Positions 17,618 through 26,387 of a DNA stretch of 64,000 nucleotides are shown here, one piece after another; position 1 is the first letter of the stretch, and each line of letters starts with the position of its first letter. This DNA is from Pustulibacterium marinum (lineage in GTDB: Bacteria; Bacteroidota; Bacteroidia; Flavobacteriales; Flavobacteriaceae): contig NZ_FPBK01000013.1 of the NCBI RefSeq assembly GCF_900116665.1, positions 57,055 through 121,054 of the forward strand. The letters run 5' to 3'. The notes below the pieces were generated by a model. It made no database searches, had not been told where the DNA came from, and was given only the letters and a program-made list of their open reading frames with translations. The translations under genes and the position numbers were made by a program.

Positions 17618-19441
17618 ATGGGATTAGTTACAGCAAAGGAAGTAGCAAAAGCAATACATATAGACAAATATGGTTTTTTAGGAACTTTCATAGGTTGGAT
17701 ATTTATGAAAGTTCTTAAAATATCTGAACTCAATAAAATTTATGATCGTAATAAGCATTTAGAAGGTATAGAGTTTCTGAATGCTATTATGGGTGAATTC
17801 AACATTCGTTTTGAAATTCCCGAAGAGGATTTTAAAAGACTTCCCAAAGACGGAGCATACATTACCATTTCTAACCATCCATTGGGTGGCGTAGACGGTA
17901 TTTTATTGTTAAGATTGATGATTGAGCAACACTCTCAATTTAAGATCATGGCCAATTTTCTATTGAACAGAATAGAGCCGCTTTCTCCTTTTATTATGCC
18001 CGTAAATCCGTTTGAAAGTCGGAAAGATGCTAAATCTAGCGTTGCCGGTTTTAAGCGTGCAATTATGCATTTAAGAGAAGGAAATCCGTTAGGAATTTTT
18101 CCTGCTGGAGAAGTTTCTACCTATAAAGATGGAAAACTTATTGTTGATCGCCCTTGGGAAGAAACCGCTATAAAACTCATTCAAAGAGCAGAAGTTCCGG
18201 TAGTTCCTATTTATTTTCATGCAAAAAATAGCCGACTTTTTTACCGTCTTTCAAAAATTAGCGATACTCTTAGAACTGCCAAATTACCTTCAGAATTGTT
18301 AACGCAAAATAGAAGAGTGATCAAAGTAAGAATTGGTCGTCCTATTTCTGTAGAAGCGCAGAAAGAGCAACAAACGCTTGAAGAATTATCAGATTTTCTA
18401 AGACGCAAAACATATGTGCTCTCCAATGCATACGAGAAGGAGAGTATATTCAAACAATTACCTTCCAAAGTGAAATTGCCAAAAGCTGCTCCCAAAGATA
18501 TCATTACTCCTGTTTGCAGAGAAGAGATGATGGTAGAAGTGGCAAAATTGCGTGAAGATTGTCGCTTGTTGAAAAGTAAGAATTACGAAGTGTTTTTGGC
18601 AGAGTCACACCAAATTCCAAATGTTTTAAAAGAGATAGGTAGGCTGCGAGAAATTACGTTTAGAGAAGTTGGCGAAGGAACCAATCAATCTATAGATTTA
18701 GATAGTTTTGATACATATTATCATCATATGTTCTTGTGGGATGATGATACCAATACATTGGTAGGAGCTTACCGAATGGGATTGGGTAGACAAATTTTTG
18801 ATGCTCATGGTATTGGAGGATTTTACCTGCATGATCTTTTCCGTTTTGAGCCAGAGTTGTACAAAATGATGCGTGAATCTATAGAAATGGGGCGTGCATT
18901 TATAATAAAAGAATATCAGCAAAAACCAATGCCTTTATTCTTACTATGGAAAGGAATTGTGCATACTACATTGCGCTATCCTGAACATAAGTACTTGATT
19001 GGTGGCGTGAGTATCAGTAATCAGTTTTCGAACTTTTCAAAGTCGTTAATGATTGAATTCATGAAATCGAATTACTATGATCCGTATGTGGCGCAATATA
19101 TCAAACCGAAAAAAGAATTTAAAGTAAAACTGAAGGATGCTGATAAAGATTTCATTTTTGATGAAACAGAGGCAGATCTTAACAAGTTTGATAAAATTAT
19201 TGATGAGGTAGAACCTGGTAATTTACGTTTGCCGGTGCTTATCAAAAAATACATAAAACAAAATGCCAAAGTTGTGGCGTTTAATGTAGATCCATTGTTC
19301 AACAATTCAGTAGACGGATTGATGTACATACGCATAGCCGATCTTCCAGAGAGTACTGTAAAACCGGTAATGGAAGAATTTCAGGCAGAGCTAGAACGTA
19401 AATTTATGGGGGATGCCCATCATAATCAACCTGAATCTTAA
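17618..19441 (+). CDS. olsF: Bifunctional ornithine lipid synthase OlsF-type acyltransferase
   Basis: A 607-residue fusion of two acyltransferases. Residues about 60-280 form a PlsC-like O-acyltransferase with NHPLGGVDG (N86-H87 to D93, an HX5D rather than the common HX4D) and FPAGEVST. Residues about 320-510 form an OlsB-like GNAT domain (FREVGEGTNQSIDLD, LVGAYRMGLG). The same two-domain order is known from OlsF of Serratia and Flavobacterium johnsoniae, which acylates ornithine and then the lyso-lipid. Ornithine lipids are phosphorus-free membrane lipids of the outer membrane. The stop overlaps an out-of-frame ATG; the next gene starts at a GTG seven bases on. Confidence 0.85.
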   Translation: MGLVTAKEVAKAIHIDKYGFLGTFIGWIFMKVLKISELNKIYDRNKHLEGIEFLNAIMGEFNIRFEIPEEDFKRLPKDGAYITISNHPLGGVDGILLLRLMIEQHSQFKIMANFLLNRIEPLSPFIMPVNPFESRKDAKSSVAGFKRAIMHLREGNPLGIFPAGEVSTYKDGKLIVDRPWEETAIKLIQRAEVPVVPIYFHAKNSRLFYRLSKISDTLRTAKLPSELLTQNRRVIKVRIGRPISVEAQKEQQTLEELSDFLRRKTYVLSNAYEKESIFKQLPSKVKLPKAAPKDIITPVCREEMMVEVAKLREDCRLLKSKNYEVFLAESHQIPNVLKEIGRLREITFREVGEGTNQSIDLDSFDTYYHHMFLWDDDTNTLVGAYRMGLGRQIFDAHGIGGFYLHDLFRFEPELYKMMRESIEMGRAFIIKEYQQKPMPLFLLWKGIVHTTLRYPEHKYLIGGVSISNQFSNFSKSLMIEFMKSNYYDPYVAQYIKPKKEFKVKLKDADKDFIFDETEADLNKFDKIIDEVEPGNLRLPVLIKKYIKQNAKVVAFNVDPLFNNSVDGLMYIRIADLPESTVKPVMEEFQAELERKFMGDAHHNQPES

Positions 19442-19447
19442 TGTGGT

Positions 19448-20470
19448 GTGAGCTTAAAAGCATTTGCTTGTAGTATCGTTTGTTTGTTTTCGGTTTTTAT
19501 ACTGAAAGCAGAAACCATTACGGGCTATGTTTTTGACAAGGCAACTGAACAACCTATTCAAGGAGTTGCGGTTTATTTTGATGGAACTTCTTTGGGTACT
19601 GTCACCAATTCCAAAGGATATTTTTCGCTTACTACGCCCTACAAATTATCTTCGGATCTCATTGTGAGTTATATGGGGTATGAAACACTTCTGATTTCAA
19701 ATCCTTACGAAGCCAAAACCTTCAAAATTTATTTACGGGAAACCTCTTTTGGGCTAGATGAAGTGGTTTTGCAAGCAGATCCTTTTAGTAGAGAGGAAAA
19801 GCTTGAAGTATTTAAAAAGCAGTTTTTAGGAAGTTCGTACAAGAACCAATGTACCATAGAAAATGAAGATGCTATTGTAGTAACCTACAATATGAAAAGT
19901 CATAAATTGATAGCATTTGCCAAAGAGCCGCTACAAATAAAGAATGGTTATTTAGCGTACGATGTGAGTTATAATTTAGTGGGGTTTTCTGCAGATTATT
20001 ATAGAAATAGTTTGAGTGAATTTCAGTTGAAGAGTGTCTATTTTGCAGGAACCAGTTTCTTTAAAGACGTAGGGAATAACGAATCAAAATATGATAGAAG
20101 AAGAAAAAACAGTTACTTGGGTTCTTCTTTGCATTTAATACGAACTTTAATCAGAAGCGAAGATCTGAAACAGGGTTTAAAGCGTGCAGATTTTACGCTA
20201 TACCAAAACAGGTTGGCGGTAAAGAAACCGGAAGATTATTTGGCCATCAAAGACACATTAGGCGGAACTCAATTGGTGAGCACTAAGAAAAAATATGATA
20301 TTCTATACGGAAGACAGCAATCTTTTTTAGAGATAGAATCTGATACCATTTACATTGACAGAAATGGAAATTTTTCGCCTATCCAAGGACTTTTGTTTGG
20401 TGGATATATGGGAACACTTCGTTTTAAAGATATGCTCCCATTAGATTATGAATTACCTGAAAAAGATTAA
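19448..20470 (+). CDS. Carboxypeptidase-regulatory-like domain protein, secreted
   Basis: A 340-residue protein with a signal peptide (about 1-21, ending in LKAET) and a CarboxypepD_reg-like beta sandwich (about 22-105: ITGYVFDKATEQPIQGVAVYFDG...GTVTNSKGYFSL). The remaining 230 residues are an uncharacterised Bacteroidota-type tail. It lacks the plug and barrel of a SusC receptor. The frame starts at GTG (19448); the only nearby ATG (19441) is out of frame, so a GTG start is the best reading. Six bases after olsF suggests one transcript. Likely periplasmic or outer-membrane; function unknown. Confidence 0.75.
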   Translation: MSLKAFACSIVCLFSVFILKAETITGYVFDKATEQPIQGVAVYFDGTSLGTVTNSKGYFSLTTPYKLSSDLIVSYMGYETLLISNPYEAKTFKIYLRETSFGLDEVVLQADPFSREEKLEVFKKQFLGSSYKNQCTIENEDAIVVTYNMKSHKLIAFAKEPLQIKNGYLAYDVSYNLVGFSADYYRNSLSEFQLKSVYFAGTSFFKDVGNNESKYDRRRKNSYLGSSLHLIRTLIRSEDLKQGLKRADFTLYQNRLAVKKPEDYLAIKDTLGGTQLVSTKKKYDILYGRQQSFLEIESDTIYIDRNGNFSPIQGLLFGGYMGTLRFKDMLPLDYELPEKD

Positions 20471-20721
20471 AACCAAGGACGTTTCCCTACTTGGTAAATT
20501 CTATAGAACTCTTCGTCTGTTTTGGTTAAATATACAATTCCTTCAATAAGGCCAATGATACTGCCTGCGGTACCACAGGTGATTAGTGAAACCAATAATA
20601 GAATAATGCCTTCTTTGGTATATCCAAGTATAAACTTATGAATACCAAATACTCCAAAAAGGATTCCCATGATGCCGGCAATTATTTTTTTGTTTTCGGT
20701 AGGTTGATTTACAATTTCCAT
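20467..20721 (-). CDS. TM2 domain-containing membrane protein
   Basis: An 84-residue protein with the TM2 architecture: basic K-K before helix one, GIMGILFGVFGIHKFILGYTK (about 17-37), then a second helix and an Asp-rich linker. The family is widespread and functionally undefined. Its stop overlaps the convergent preceding gene by four bases. It lies 19 bases downstream of the VOC-protein gene, likely in the same transcript. Confidence 0.85.
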   Translation of the reverse strand: MEIVNQPTENKKIIAGIMGILFGVFGIHKFILGYTKEGIILLLVSLITCGTAGSIIGLIEGIVYLTKTDEEFYRIYQVGKRPWF

Positions 20722-20740
20722 TAGTATGTTAGTTTTTGAT

Positions 20741-21127
20741 TTATTTAAAAGCTTCGTCCACAGGTTCCCATAGTTCTAGTTTATTACCTTCTGGGTCTAG
20801 AATCCAACCAAATTTTCCGTAACTATAACTTTCCATTTCTCCAACAATAGTTACACCTTCTTCCTTTAAAGTGGCTAACAATTCTTCCAAATTTTCTACA
20901 CGAAAGTTCATCATGAATTGCTTTTGGCTAGGTTCAAAATACTTGGTATCGGCATTCATTGGACTCCATTGTGTAGAGGCATCTTTTCCATCTTCATCTT
21001 TCCACCAAAAAGTACAGCCATATTGATCTGTATTTAGCCCTAAATGATTTTGGTACCATTCTTTTGCCGCATCTGGATCTTCCGATTTGAAAAAGAATCC
21101 TCCAAGGCCGGTAACGCGTTTCTTCAT
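20741..21127 (-). CDS. VOC-family (glyoxalase/bleomycin resistance-like) protein
   Basis: A 128-residue single vicinal-oxygen-chelate domain: GLGGFFFKSEDPDAAKEWYQNHLGL at the start and GKFGWILDPEGNKLELWEP at the end, the second carrying the usual metal-ligand Glu (LELWEP). Substrate unknown. Four bases separate it from the upstream DUF1801 gene. Confidence 0.87.
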   Translation of the reverse strand: MKKRVTGLGGFFFKSEDPDAAKEWYQNHLGLNTDQYGCTFWWKDEDGKDASTQWSPMNADTKYFEPSQKQFMMNFRVENLEELLATLKEEGVTIVGEMESYSYGKFGWILDPEGNKLELWEPVDEAFK

Positions 21128-21131
21128 ATAA

Positions 21132-21587
21132 TTATCTTTTTAGGTTGGTTTCGTAAATTTCAATCCACTCTTCTGGAGTCATTTTTTGAACTAATTCTGC
21201 AATAAGTTCAAAAGGAATTGCATCAATCTTTTTAAATCGAATACAGCTCTTTCCCATGTCTATTTTATACTTGCAATGTTTTGGATATTCCTCAACAAAC
21301 CAATCTAGTAATTCTTTTTTAGCATACATACCCATATGGTATAATGCTATAAAGTTCTTTTGTGAAGCAAAACTCATAAAAGGTAGTGGAAGTTCTGGAG
21401 AACAGTGATATCCCGCAGGATAAAGGGTATGTGGTACAACATAGCCAACCATGCCGTAACTCATACCCTCTTTGAAACCTTTGGGAAGGTTAGAGAGAAT
21501 GGTCTCTCTTAATTTTATAATTGCAGCTTTTCTTTCATCCGGAAGTTCTGCAATATAGTCTTCCGGAGTGGTAGCTTTTGAAGTCAT
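21132..21587 (-). CDS. DUF1801 domain-containing protein
   Basis: A 151-residue protein of the DUF1801/YdhG-like type (YIAELPDERKAAIIKLRETI, MSYGMVGYVVP, FIALYHMGMY, GKSCIRFKKIDAIP). Structures in this family have a small alpha/beta fold possibly related to iron-chaperone-like proteins, but no activity is established. First of a small VOC/TM2 cluster on the minus strand. Confidence 0.82.
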   Translation of the reverse strand: MTSKATTPEDYIAELPDERKAAIIKLRETILSNLPKGFKEGMSYGMVGYVVPHTLYPAGYHCSPELPLPFMSFASQKNFIALYHMGMYAKKELLDWFVEEYPKHCKYKIDMGKSCIRFKKIDAIPFELIAELVQKMTPEEWIEIYETNLKR

Positions 21588-21622
21588 ACATCTAAAAGTT
21601 AGATTCTTTTGTGACTTCTAAT

Positions 21623-22561
21623 TTAGCAAAAATCTGCTTTTATTTTGTCTAAAATTACTTCGGCTAATTTTACGTTGCTTTCGTGCGTCCATCCAGCAAT
21701 GTGTGGAGTTACAATTACATCGTAAGATTTAGTTAAATATTTCAAAGCATCTGGCATAACTCCATCTTCATACAATCCTTCAAATGAAGTTTTTTCATAC
21801 TCTAAAACATCTAAACCAGCACCTTTGATTTTTCCAATTTTTAATGCTCTTACCAATTCTTCGGTAACTACAATTTTACCTCTGGCAGTGTTCAAGAAAT
21901 AGAAAGGTTTTGCAAATCCGTTAATGAATTCTGCATTAACCAATCCTTCACTAGTAGGGTTGATGTTACAGTTGATACTTACTACATCTGCTTTTTCCTG
22001 AAGTTCTTTCAAAGAAACCTGTGTAGCGTTTTCGTCACCTACATTTTCTTTGACATCGTAGCAAAGAACTTCTACATCAAAACCTCTTAGTTTTTTTGCA
22101 AAAGCTTTTCCCATATATCCATATCCTATAATACCTACAGTTTTACCATCTAGTTCTTCTCCTCTAAAAGGCTCACGTAGCCATTTTCCTTTACGAACCT
22201 TGCGGTTAGCACCTTTAATGTTATTCAAAAGATTTAATAGCATACCTAAAGAATGCTCTGCTACGGCGTTTCTATTACCTTCTGGTGCAGCGATTAGTTT
22301 TATACCTTTTTCAGTAGCGTATTCGCTATCTATATTTTCTACACCGGCACCAACGCGGGCAATAAATTTCAAATTGGTTGCTTTTTCTAAAAATGCCTTA
22401 TCTAAAGAAAAACGACTTCTTATAATAATACCGTCATACTCATTAATTTTCTGAGATACCTTCAATTTTGGAGAAAGGTAATCTTCATGGTTTTCAAAAC
22501 CTAAAGCGTTTAGGTTTTCTAGTAATAACGGGTGATTTGTGTCTAAGTGAAGTATTTTCAT
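21623..22561 (-). CDS. D-2-hydroxyacid dehydrogenase, phosphoglycerate dehydrogenase-like
   Basis: A 312-residue NAD-dependent D-isomer-specific 2-hydroxyacid dehydrogenase. The Rossmann motif is VGIIGYGYMGKAFAKKL, the substrate-binding Arg lies in NTARGKIV, and the catalytic His in TPHIAGWTHES; RVGAGVENID is also typical. It resembles the short, ACT-less SerA of Bacteroidota, which oxidises 3-phosphoglycerate for serine synthesis, but other 2-hydroxyacids are possible, so no gene symbol is given. It has its own promoter element at 22581-22588. Confidence 0.85.
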   Translation of the reverse strand: MKILHLDTNHPLLLENLNALGFENHEDYLSPKLKVSQKINEYDGIIIRSRFSLDKAFLEKATNLKFIARVGAGVENIDSEYATEKGIKLIAAPEGNRNAVAEHSLGMLLNLLNNIKGANRKVRKGKWLREPFRGEELDGKTVGIIGYGYMGKAFAKKLRGFDVEVLCYDVKENVGDENATQVSLKELQEKADVVSINCNINPTSEGLVNAEFINGFAKPFYFLNTARGKIVVTEELVRALKIGKIKGAGLDVLEYEKTSFEGLYEDGVMPDALKYLTKSYDVIVTPHIAGWTHESNVKLAEVILDKIKADFC

Positions 22562-22580
22562 AACATTGACTTTTAAGAGA

Positions 22581-22588
22581 CAAAGTTA
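22581..22588 (-). promoter_or_regulatory. Putative promoter -7 element (TAACTTTG) of the hydroxyacid dehydrogenase gene
   Basis: Minus-strand TAACTTTG fits TAnnTTTG, 19 bases upstream of the ATG at 22561, in the gap after mgtE. Confidence 0.5.
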
Positions 22589-22642
22589 CAAAGTTTGCTA
22601 GGAAATCTATGTAAAATAACTATGAAAAAAAGAGCTGTTTTC

Positions 22643-23998
22643 TTAAAAACCGAGAATCAATTTGGCAATAGAAAAGTAGACCAAGATTCCAAAAATATCA
22701 TTACTTGTTGTGATAAACGGACCGGTTGCAACAGCAGGATCTATTCCTTTTTTATCTAGAAAAATTGGAATAAAGGTTCCAATGATTGCGGCTATAATAA
22801 TTACCGAGATAATAGCGATTCCAATAGTTGCAGAGATTAAATATTCTGTGCCAAAACCAAAGTGACTAATCAACAAAACTAAGAATGCAATAGAGCCTCC
22901 GTTAACCAATGCCAGTAAAAATTCTTTGAATAATCTACCCATGATTTCACCGTCTATAGAATCGTTTGCCAAACCTTGCACTACAATTGCCGAAGATTGT
23001 ACACCAACATTTCCGGCGGTTGCCTGAATAAGCGGAACAAAACTCAGCAGTATAATATAATCGCCCATGCCTTCTTGAAAAGACGATATGATACCGGCGG
23101 CCATCATTCCACCAAAGGTACCAATGAGTAACCAAGGTAAACGTGCTTTCGTAAGTTTTAAAATACTGTCTTTTGCTTCAATATCTCCAGAGATACCTGC
23201 TGCCATATTATAATCACGTTCAGCTTCATCACGGATAACGTCTACAATATCATCAATAGTAATTCTACCCACCAAACGATTGGTTTCATCTACAACCGGA
23301 ATGGCTTCCAAGTCATATTTTGCCATGATTCTAGCAACTTCTTCCGCCGTTTCATGAACCGATACATAATCTACTTTTCGGATGTAAACGTCTTTGATAG
23401 CGCTTTTGGTAGAGGCGGTCAATAAATCTTTTAAAGATAATCTTCCTAAAAGCTTCTCGTTATCATCAACTACATAAATGGAATGTACTCTGGTTACATT
23501 TTCCGCCTGAGCACGCATTTCCCCAATACAATTAAGCACTGTCCAGTTTTCGTTTACTTTCACCAATTCTTTCGCCATCAAACCACCGGCGGTATCTTCA
23601 TCATAACGTAAAAGTTCTACAATGTCTTTAGCGTGTTCGTGATCATCAATATAAGAGATTACTTCTTCACGTCTTTCATCTGGCAGTTCGCTAATAATAT
23701 CCGCGGCATCATCGGTATCTAATTCTCTAATTTCGTCCGCAATTTCTTTGGCGGTCAAATTTTCAAGAATCCGATCTCTAATGCCTTCATCTAGCTCAGT
23801 AAGTACGTCTGAAGTTTTCTTACTTTCGAGCAGCTTTATAAGATAAGTGGCTTCGTCTAGGTTTAATTCGTCTATGATCTCGGCAACATCGGCGTAGTGA
23901 ATATCCTTCATTAAGTCAAGCAATGCATGCTTGTCATTGTTATCTATCAGATGTTCAATTTCCTCAATAAGTTCGTCGGTGAGTTTAAATGGAGTCAT
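22643..23998 (-). CDS. mgtE: Magnesium transporter MgtE
   Basis: A 451-residue Mg2+ channel. The N-terminal superhelical MgtE_N domain (about 10-125, acidic DIHYADVAEIIDEL and LDTDDAADIISELP repeats) senses Mg2+, a CBS pair follows (about 130-250, ending DDIVDVIRDEAERD), and five membrane helices form the pore (about 275-450, with GGMMAAGIISSFQ and NVGVQSSAIVVQGLA). The open frame runs 11 codons further to 24031, but that part is translated intergenic repeat, so the ATG at 23998 is chosen. Confidence 0.93.
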   Translation of the reverse strand: MTPFKLTDELIEEIEHLIDNNDKHALLDLMKDIHYADVAEIIDELNLDEATYLIKLLESKKTSDVLTELDEGIRDRILENLTAKEIADEIRELDTDDAADIISELPDERREEVISYIDDHEHAKDIVELLRYDEDTAGGLMAKELVKVNENWTVLNCIGEMRAQAENVTRVHSIYVVDDNEKLLGRLSLKDLLTASTKSAIKDVYIRKVDYVSVHETAEEVARIMAKYDLEAIPVVDETNRLVGRITIDDIVDVIRDEAERDYNMAAGISGDIEAKDSILKLTKARLPWLLIGTFGGMMAAGIISSFQEGMGDYIILLSFVPLIQATAGNVGVQSSAIVVQGLANDSIDGEIMGRLFKEFLLALVNGGSIAFLVLLISHFGFGTEYLISATIGIAIISVIIIAAIIGTFIPIFLDKKGIDPAVATGPFITTSNDIFGILVYFSIAKLILGF

Positions 23999-24010
23999 AG
24001 CCTTTCTTTT

Positions 24011-24084
24011 TGGGCGCATCCCCAAATGCAATTTGGGGGTCGGGCTTTACGCGCTACATGGTAGCTTGCTGCAATCCCTTGCGC
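24011..24084. repeat. Intergenic GGGCG...GTCGGGCTTT...AATCCCT repeat element, copy A
   Basis: A 74-base GC-richer segment in AT-rich surroundings. It begins TGGGCG, contains a hairpin (CCCCAAATGCAATTTGGGG at 24020-24038), then GTCGGGCTTT, a variable middle with a second weak hairpin, and ends ATCCCTTGCGCA. Copy B at 30222-30320 shares the same ordered landmarks. It sits in the leader region of mgtE, between it and rsmA. Similar elements occur between genes in other Flavobacteria from memory; the function is unknown. Confidence 0.65.
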
Positions 24085-24169
24085 ATTTACTCGATAACCA
24101 AGAATGTTCTTGAATAATCGAAAAAATTATCTTTCTATAATTACTTTGTGGACGGTCACAGAGTAGTTT

Positions 24170-24949
24170 CTATTGCTCTTTTTCTATCAGTTGCGTTAGT
24201 TCAATAAAGTCTGTAACACCTAATTGCTCCGGACGCTGCCCAAAGATACTATGTTCTTTTATATTATCTGCCAATTGAAATGTTTTTAAACTATTACGCA
24301 ATGTTTTTCTTCGCTGGTTAAAAGCTGTTTTTACCACTCTAAAAAACAATTTTTCATCACATGGTAACTGGTAGTTTTCTTTTCGAATCATTCGCATTAC
24401 GCCACTTTTCACTTTTGGTGGTGGATTGAAAACTTTTTCCGAAACGGTAAACAAGTATTCAACATCGTAAAAAGCTTGTGCAAGTACAGATAATATACCG
24501 TATGCTTTAGTACCAGGCTTTTCGCAAATACGCTCTGCAACTTCTTTTTGAAACATTCCTGAAAACTCCGGAACTTGATCTCTCATTTCCAAAGCTCTAA
24601 AAACAATTTGTGATGAAATGTTGTAAGGAAAGTTTCCTATGATGGCAAAAGGTTCATCATTAAAAACTTCTCGGATGTTATATTTCAAAAAGTCTTTGCT
24701 GATAATTCTACTTGTCAGATTTAGATAATGCGTTTGTAAATATTCTACCGATTCGGTATCAATTTCAATCACATACGTTGTAATAGGTTTGTCTAGCAAA
24801 TATTTGGTAAGTACACCCATTCCCGGACCAATTTCCAGTACATTTTTGTAGCCTTCCAGCGTTAAGGAATCTGCAATTTTACGAGCAATGTTCTCATCTG
24901 TGAGAAAGTGTTGCCCTAAATGTTTCTTGGCGCGTACGTTATCCATCAT
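24170..24949 (-). CDS. rsmA: 16S rRNA (adenine1518/1519-N6)-dimethyltransferase RsmA (KsgA)
   Basis: A 259-residue SAM-dependent enzyme that dimethylates two adjacent adenines in helix 45 of 16S rRNA, a late step in 30S maturation. Visible motifs: [11 protein letters not shown] at the N-terminus, SAM-binding [12 protein letters not shown], catalytic NFPYNIS (N-x-PY), and RRKTLRNSL near the C-terminus. Length is standard. It lies six bases downstream of the DUF4286 gene and upstream of mgtE; the rsmA-mgtE order recurs in Bacteroidota. Confidence 0.96.
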   Translation of the reverse strand: MMDNVRAKKHLGQHFLTDENIARKIADSLTLEGYKNVLEIGPGMGVLTKYLLDKPITTYVIEIDTESVEYLQTHYLNLTSRIISKDFLKYNIREVFNDEPFAIIGNFPYNISSQIVFRALEMRDQVPEFSGMFQKEVAERICEKPGTKAYGILSVLAQAFYDVEYLFTVSEKVFNPPPKVKSGVMRMIRKENYQLPCDEKLFFRVVKTAFNQRRKTLRNSLKTFQLADNIKEHSIFGQRPEQLGVTDFIELTQLIEKEQ

Positions 24950-24955
24950 AGTATT

Positions 24956-25267
24956 CTAGTGTTCGCTTACAATTTGCAATTCGGTTTCAAAAGAAACAAT
25001 TTTATCGGCAAATTTTACCAAGACTTCACGTTTCAAACGGTCAGAATCATTAAGGTAAAAGTCTTGCAAAGTAGCCTTGCTGTCTGTGGTGTATTGTACA
25101 GAGTAGGTTTGGCCACCCATTTCTTCTTCCACTAAAACCTTTACAATTTTTGCTTCGGTAAATTTTCCGGTGGCAATCATATCAGGAATATGAGTTTCCT
25201 GCATCCATTGTAACCATTGTTGGTGTACCGAATCGTCTATGTTTGTTGTTACGTTGTAAATAAACAT
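24956..25267 (-). CDS. DUF4286 family protein
   Basis: A 103-residue protein starting MFIYNVTTNIDDSVHQQWLQWM with HIPDMIATGKFTEAKIVKVL and YSVQYTTDSKATLQDF, the pattern of the Bacteroidota DUF4286 family, which probably has a dimeric alpha/beta barrel (ferredoxin-like) fold. No function is established. It heads an rsmA-mgtE transcript with promoter element at 25297-25304. Confidence 0.85.
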   Translation of the reverse strand: MFIYNVTTNIDDSVHQQWLQWMQETHIPDMIATGKFTEAKIVKVLVEEEMGGQTYSVQYTTDSKATLQDFYLNDSDRLKREVLVKFADKIVSFETELQIVSEH

Positions 25268-25296
25268 ATCTATTGCTTTTTTTAAGTAAAGATTGG

Positions 25297-25304
25297 CAAA
25301 TATA
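25297..25304 (-). promoter_or_regulatory. Putative promoter -7 element (TATATTTG) of the DUF4286-rsmA unit
   Basis: Minus-strand TATATTTG fits TAnnTTTG, 29 bases upstream of the DUF4286 ATG. Confidence 0.55.
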
Positions 25305-25372
25305 GCTTGGTTTATTGGAAATCCTCTGGTAATTTGGATTTATTGAATATACGCAATTTGAATAACATAGTT

Positions 25373-26320
25373 ATGAAAGCAGTGATCTTACCTGAATTTG
25401 GAGGTATTGAAAATTTAAAATATACCGATGTTGAAACTCCAAAACTTAAAATCAACGAAATTCTAATCAAAATTGAAGCTATAGGAATTAATCCAGTAGA
25501 TGCAAAAGCAAGACAAGGAAAAGCTTTTGCTGCGAAAATGAAGTATGTAGAATTTCCGATAATTTTAGGAAAAGATGTCGCCGGAACGGTTGTAGCACTT
25601 GGAAATGATGTTACTGATTTTGAAATTGGAGATCGTGTTTTTGGTATTCCTAATCAACCTGGTTTTGCGAAAACTTATGCCGAGTATGTAGCGACACCAA
25701 CACAAAATATGGTGAAAATTCCAGACGGAATTTCATTTGAAGCAGCAGCGGCGAGTCCGGTAGCGGCTTTAACGGCGTTGCAAGCACTTTCAGAAACCAT
25801 TCAGCTTTCAAAAGATGATTCTGTTCTTATTCATGCAGGAGCAGGAGGTGTGGGGCATTTTGCTATTCAATATGCAAAATATATTGGAGCACATGTGACT
25901 GCTTCTTCTTCCAAGAAAAACAAAAAGTTTATTCTGGAAACTTTAGGAGCTGAGGCTCATATTGATTATAAAAAAGTGGACTACAAAGCCTATGAAGATG
26001 AATATGATGTAGTGCTAGATTTGGTAGGATTGCACAGTATTGATGATTCCATTCTTGTTACTCGACCTGGTGGAGATGTGCTTTGTGTACCATCAAATTC
26101 GTTTGAATTGTTTCTGGAGAAAGTACAGCATAAACCAGTGAATGGACATACGGTAATGATGCATGCAGATAAAACATGGATGCAAAAACTAGCCGAATTA
26201 TTGGAACAGGAAATATTAGTGCCTCATGTTTCGGAATCGTATTCACTTTCCGAGATGCAAGCCGTTCATAAACAGATAGAAACAGGTGCTACACGAGGAA
26301 AAATTATAGTGAAACCATAA
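25373..26320 (+). CDS. NADP-dependent zinc-type alcohol dehydrogenase/quinone oxidoreductase family protein
   Basis: A 315-residue MDR-superfamily reductase. The GroES-like N-terminal part (VMKAVILPEFGGIENLKYTD, IGINPVDAKARQG, LGKDVAGTV) precedes a Rossmann domain with VLIHAGAGGVGHFAIQYAK. The structural and catalytic zinc Cys residues are missing, so it belongs to the zinc-free quinone oxidoreductase (QOR-like) group that reduces quinones or enones with NADPH. The open frame starts at 25307, but the ATG at 25373 fits the family N-terminus. Monocistronic. Confidence 0.87.
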   Translation: MKAVILPEFGGIENLKYTDVETPKLKINEILIKIEAIGINPVDAKARQGKAFAAKMKYVEFPIILGKDVAGTVVALGNDVTDFEIGDRVFGIPNQPGFAKTYAEYVATPTQNMVKIPDGISFEAAAASPVAALTALQALSETIQLSKDDSVLIHAGAGGVGHFAIQYAKYIGAHVTASSSKKNKKFILETLGAEAHIDYKKVDYKAYEDEYDVVLDLVGLHSIDDSILVTRPGGDVLCVPSNSFELFLEKVQHKPVNGHTVMMHADKTWMQKLAELLEQEILVPHVSESYSLSEMQAVHKQIETGATRGKIIVKP

Positions 26321-26387
26321 TTTTTATAATTTGTTTTAAAAACTAAGAAAATCTTTGCTTCTTTGCACTTTCAAATACGGAAGAGAA

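Noticed and set aside
23999..24031. Eleven-residue N-terminal extension of MgtE from 24031
   Set aside because: The codons translate the start of the intergenic repeat element and do not match MgtE N-termini; the ATG at 23998 is preferred.
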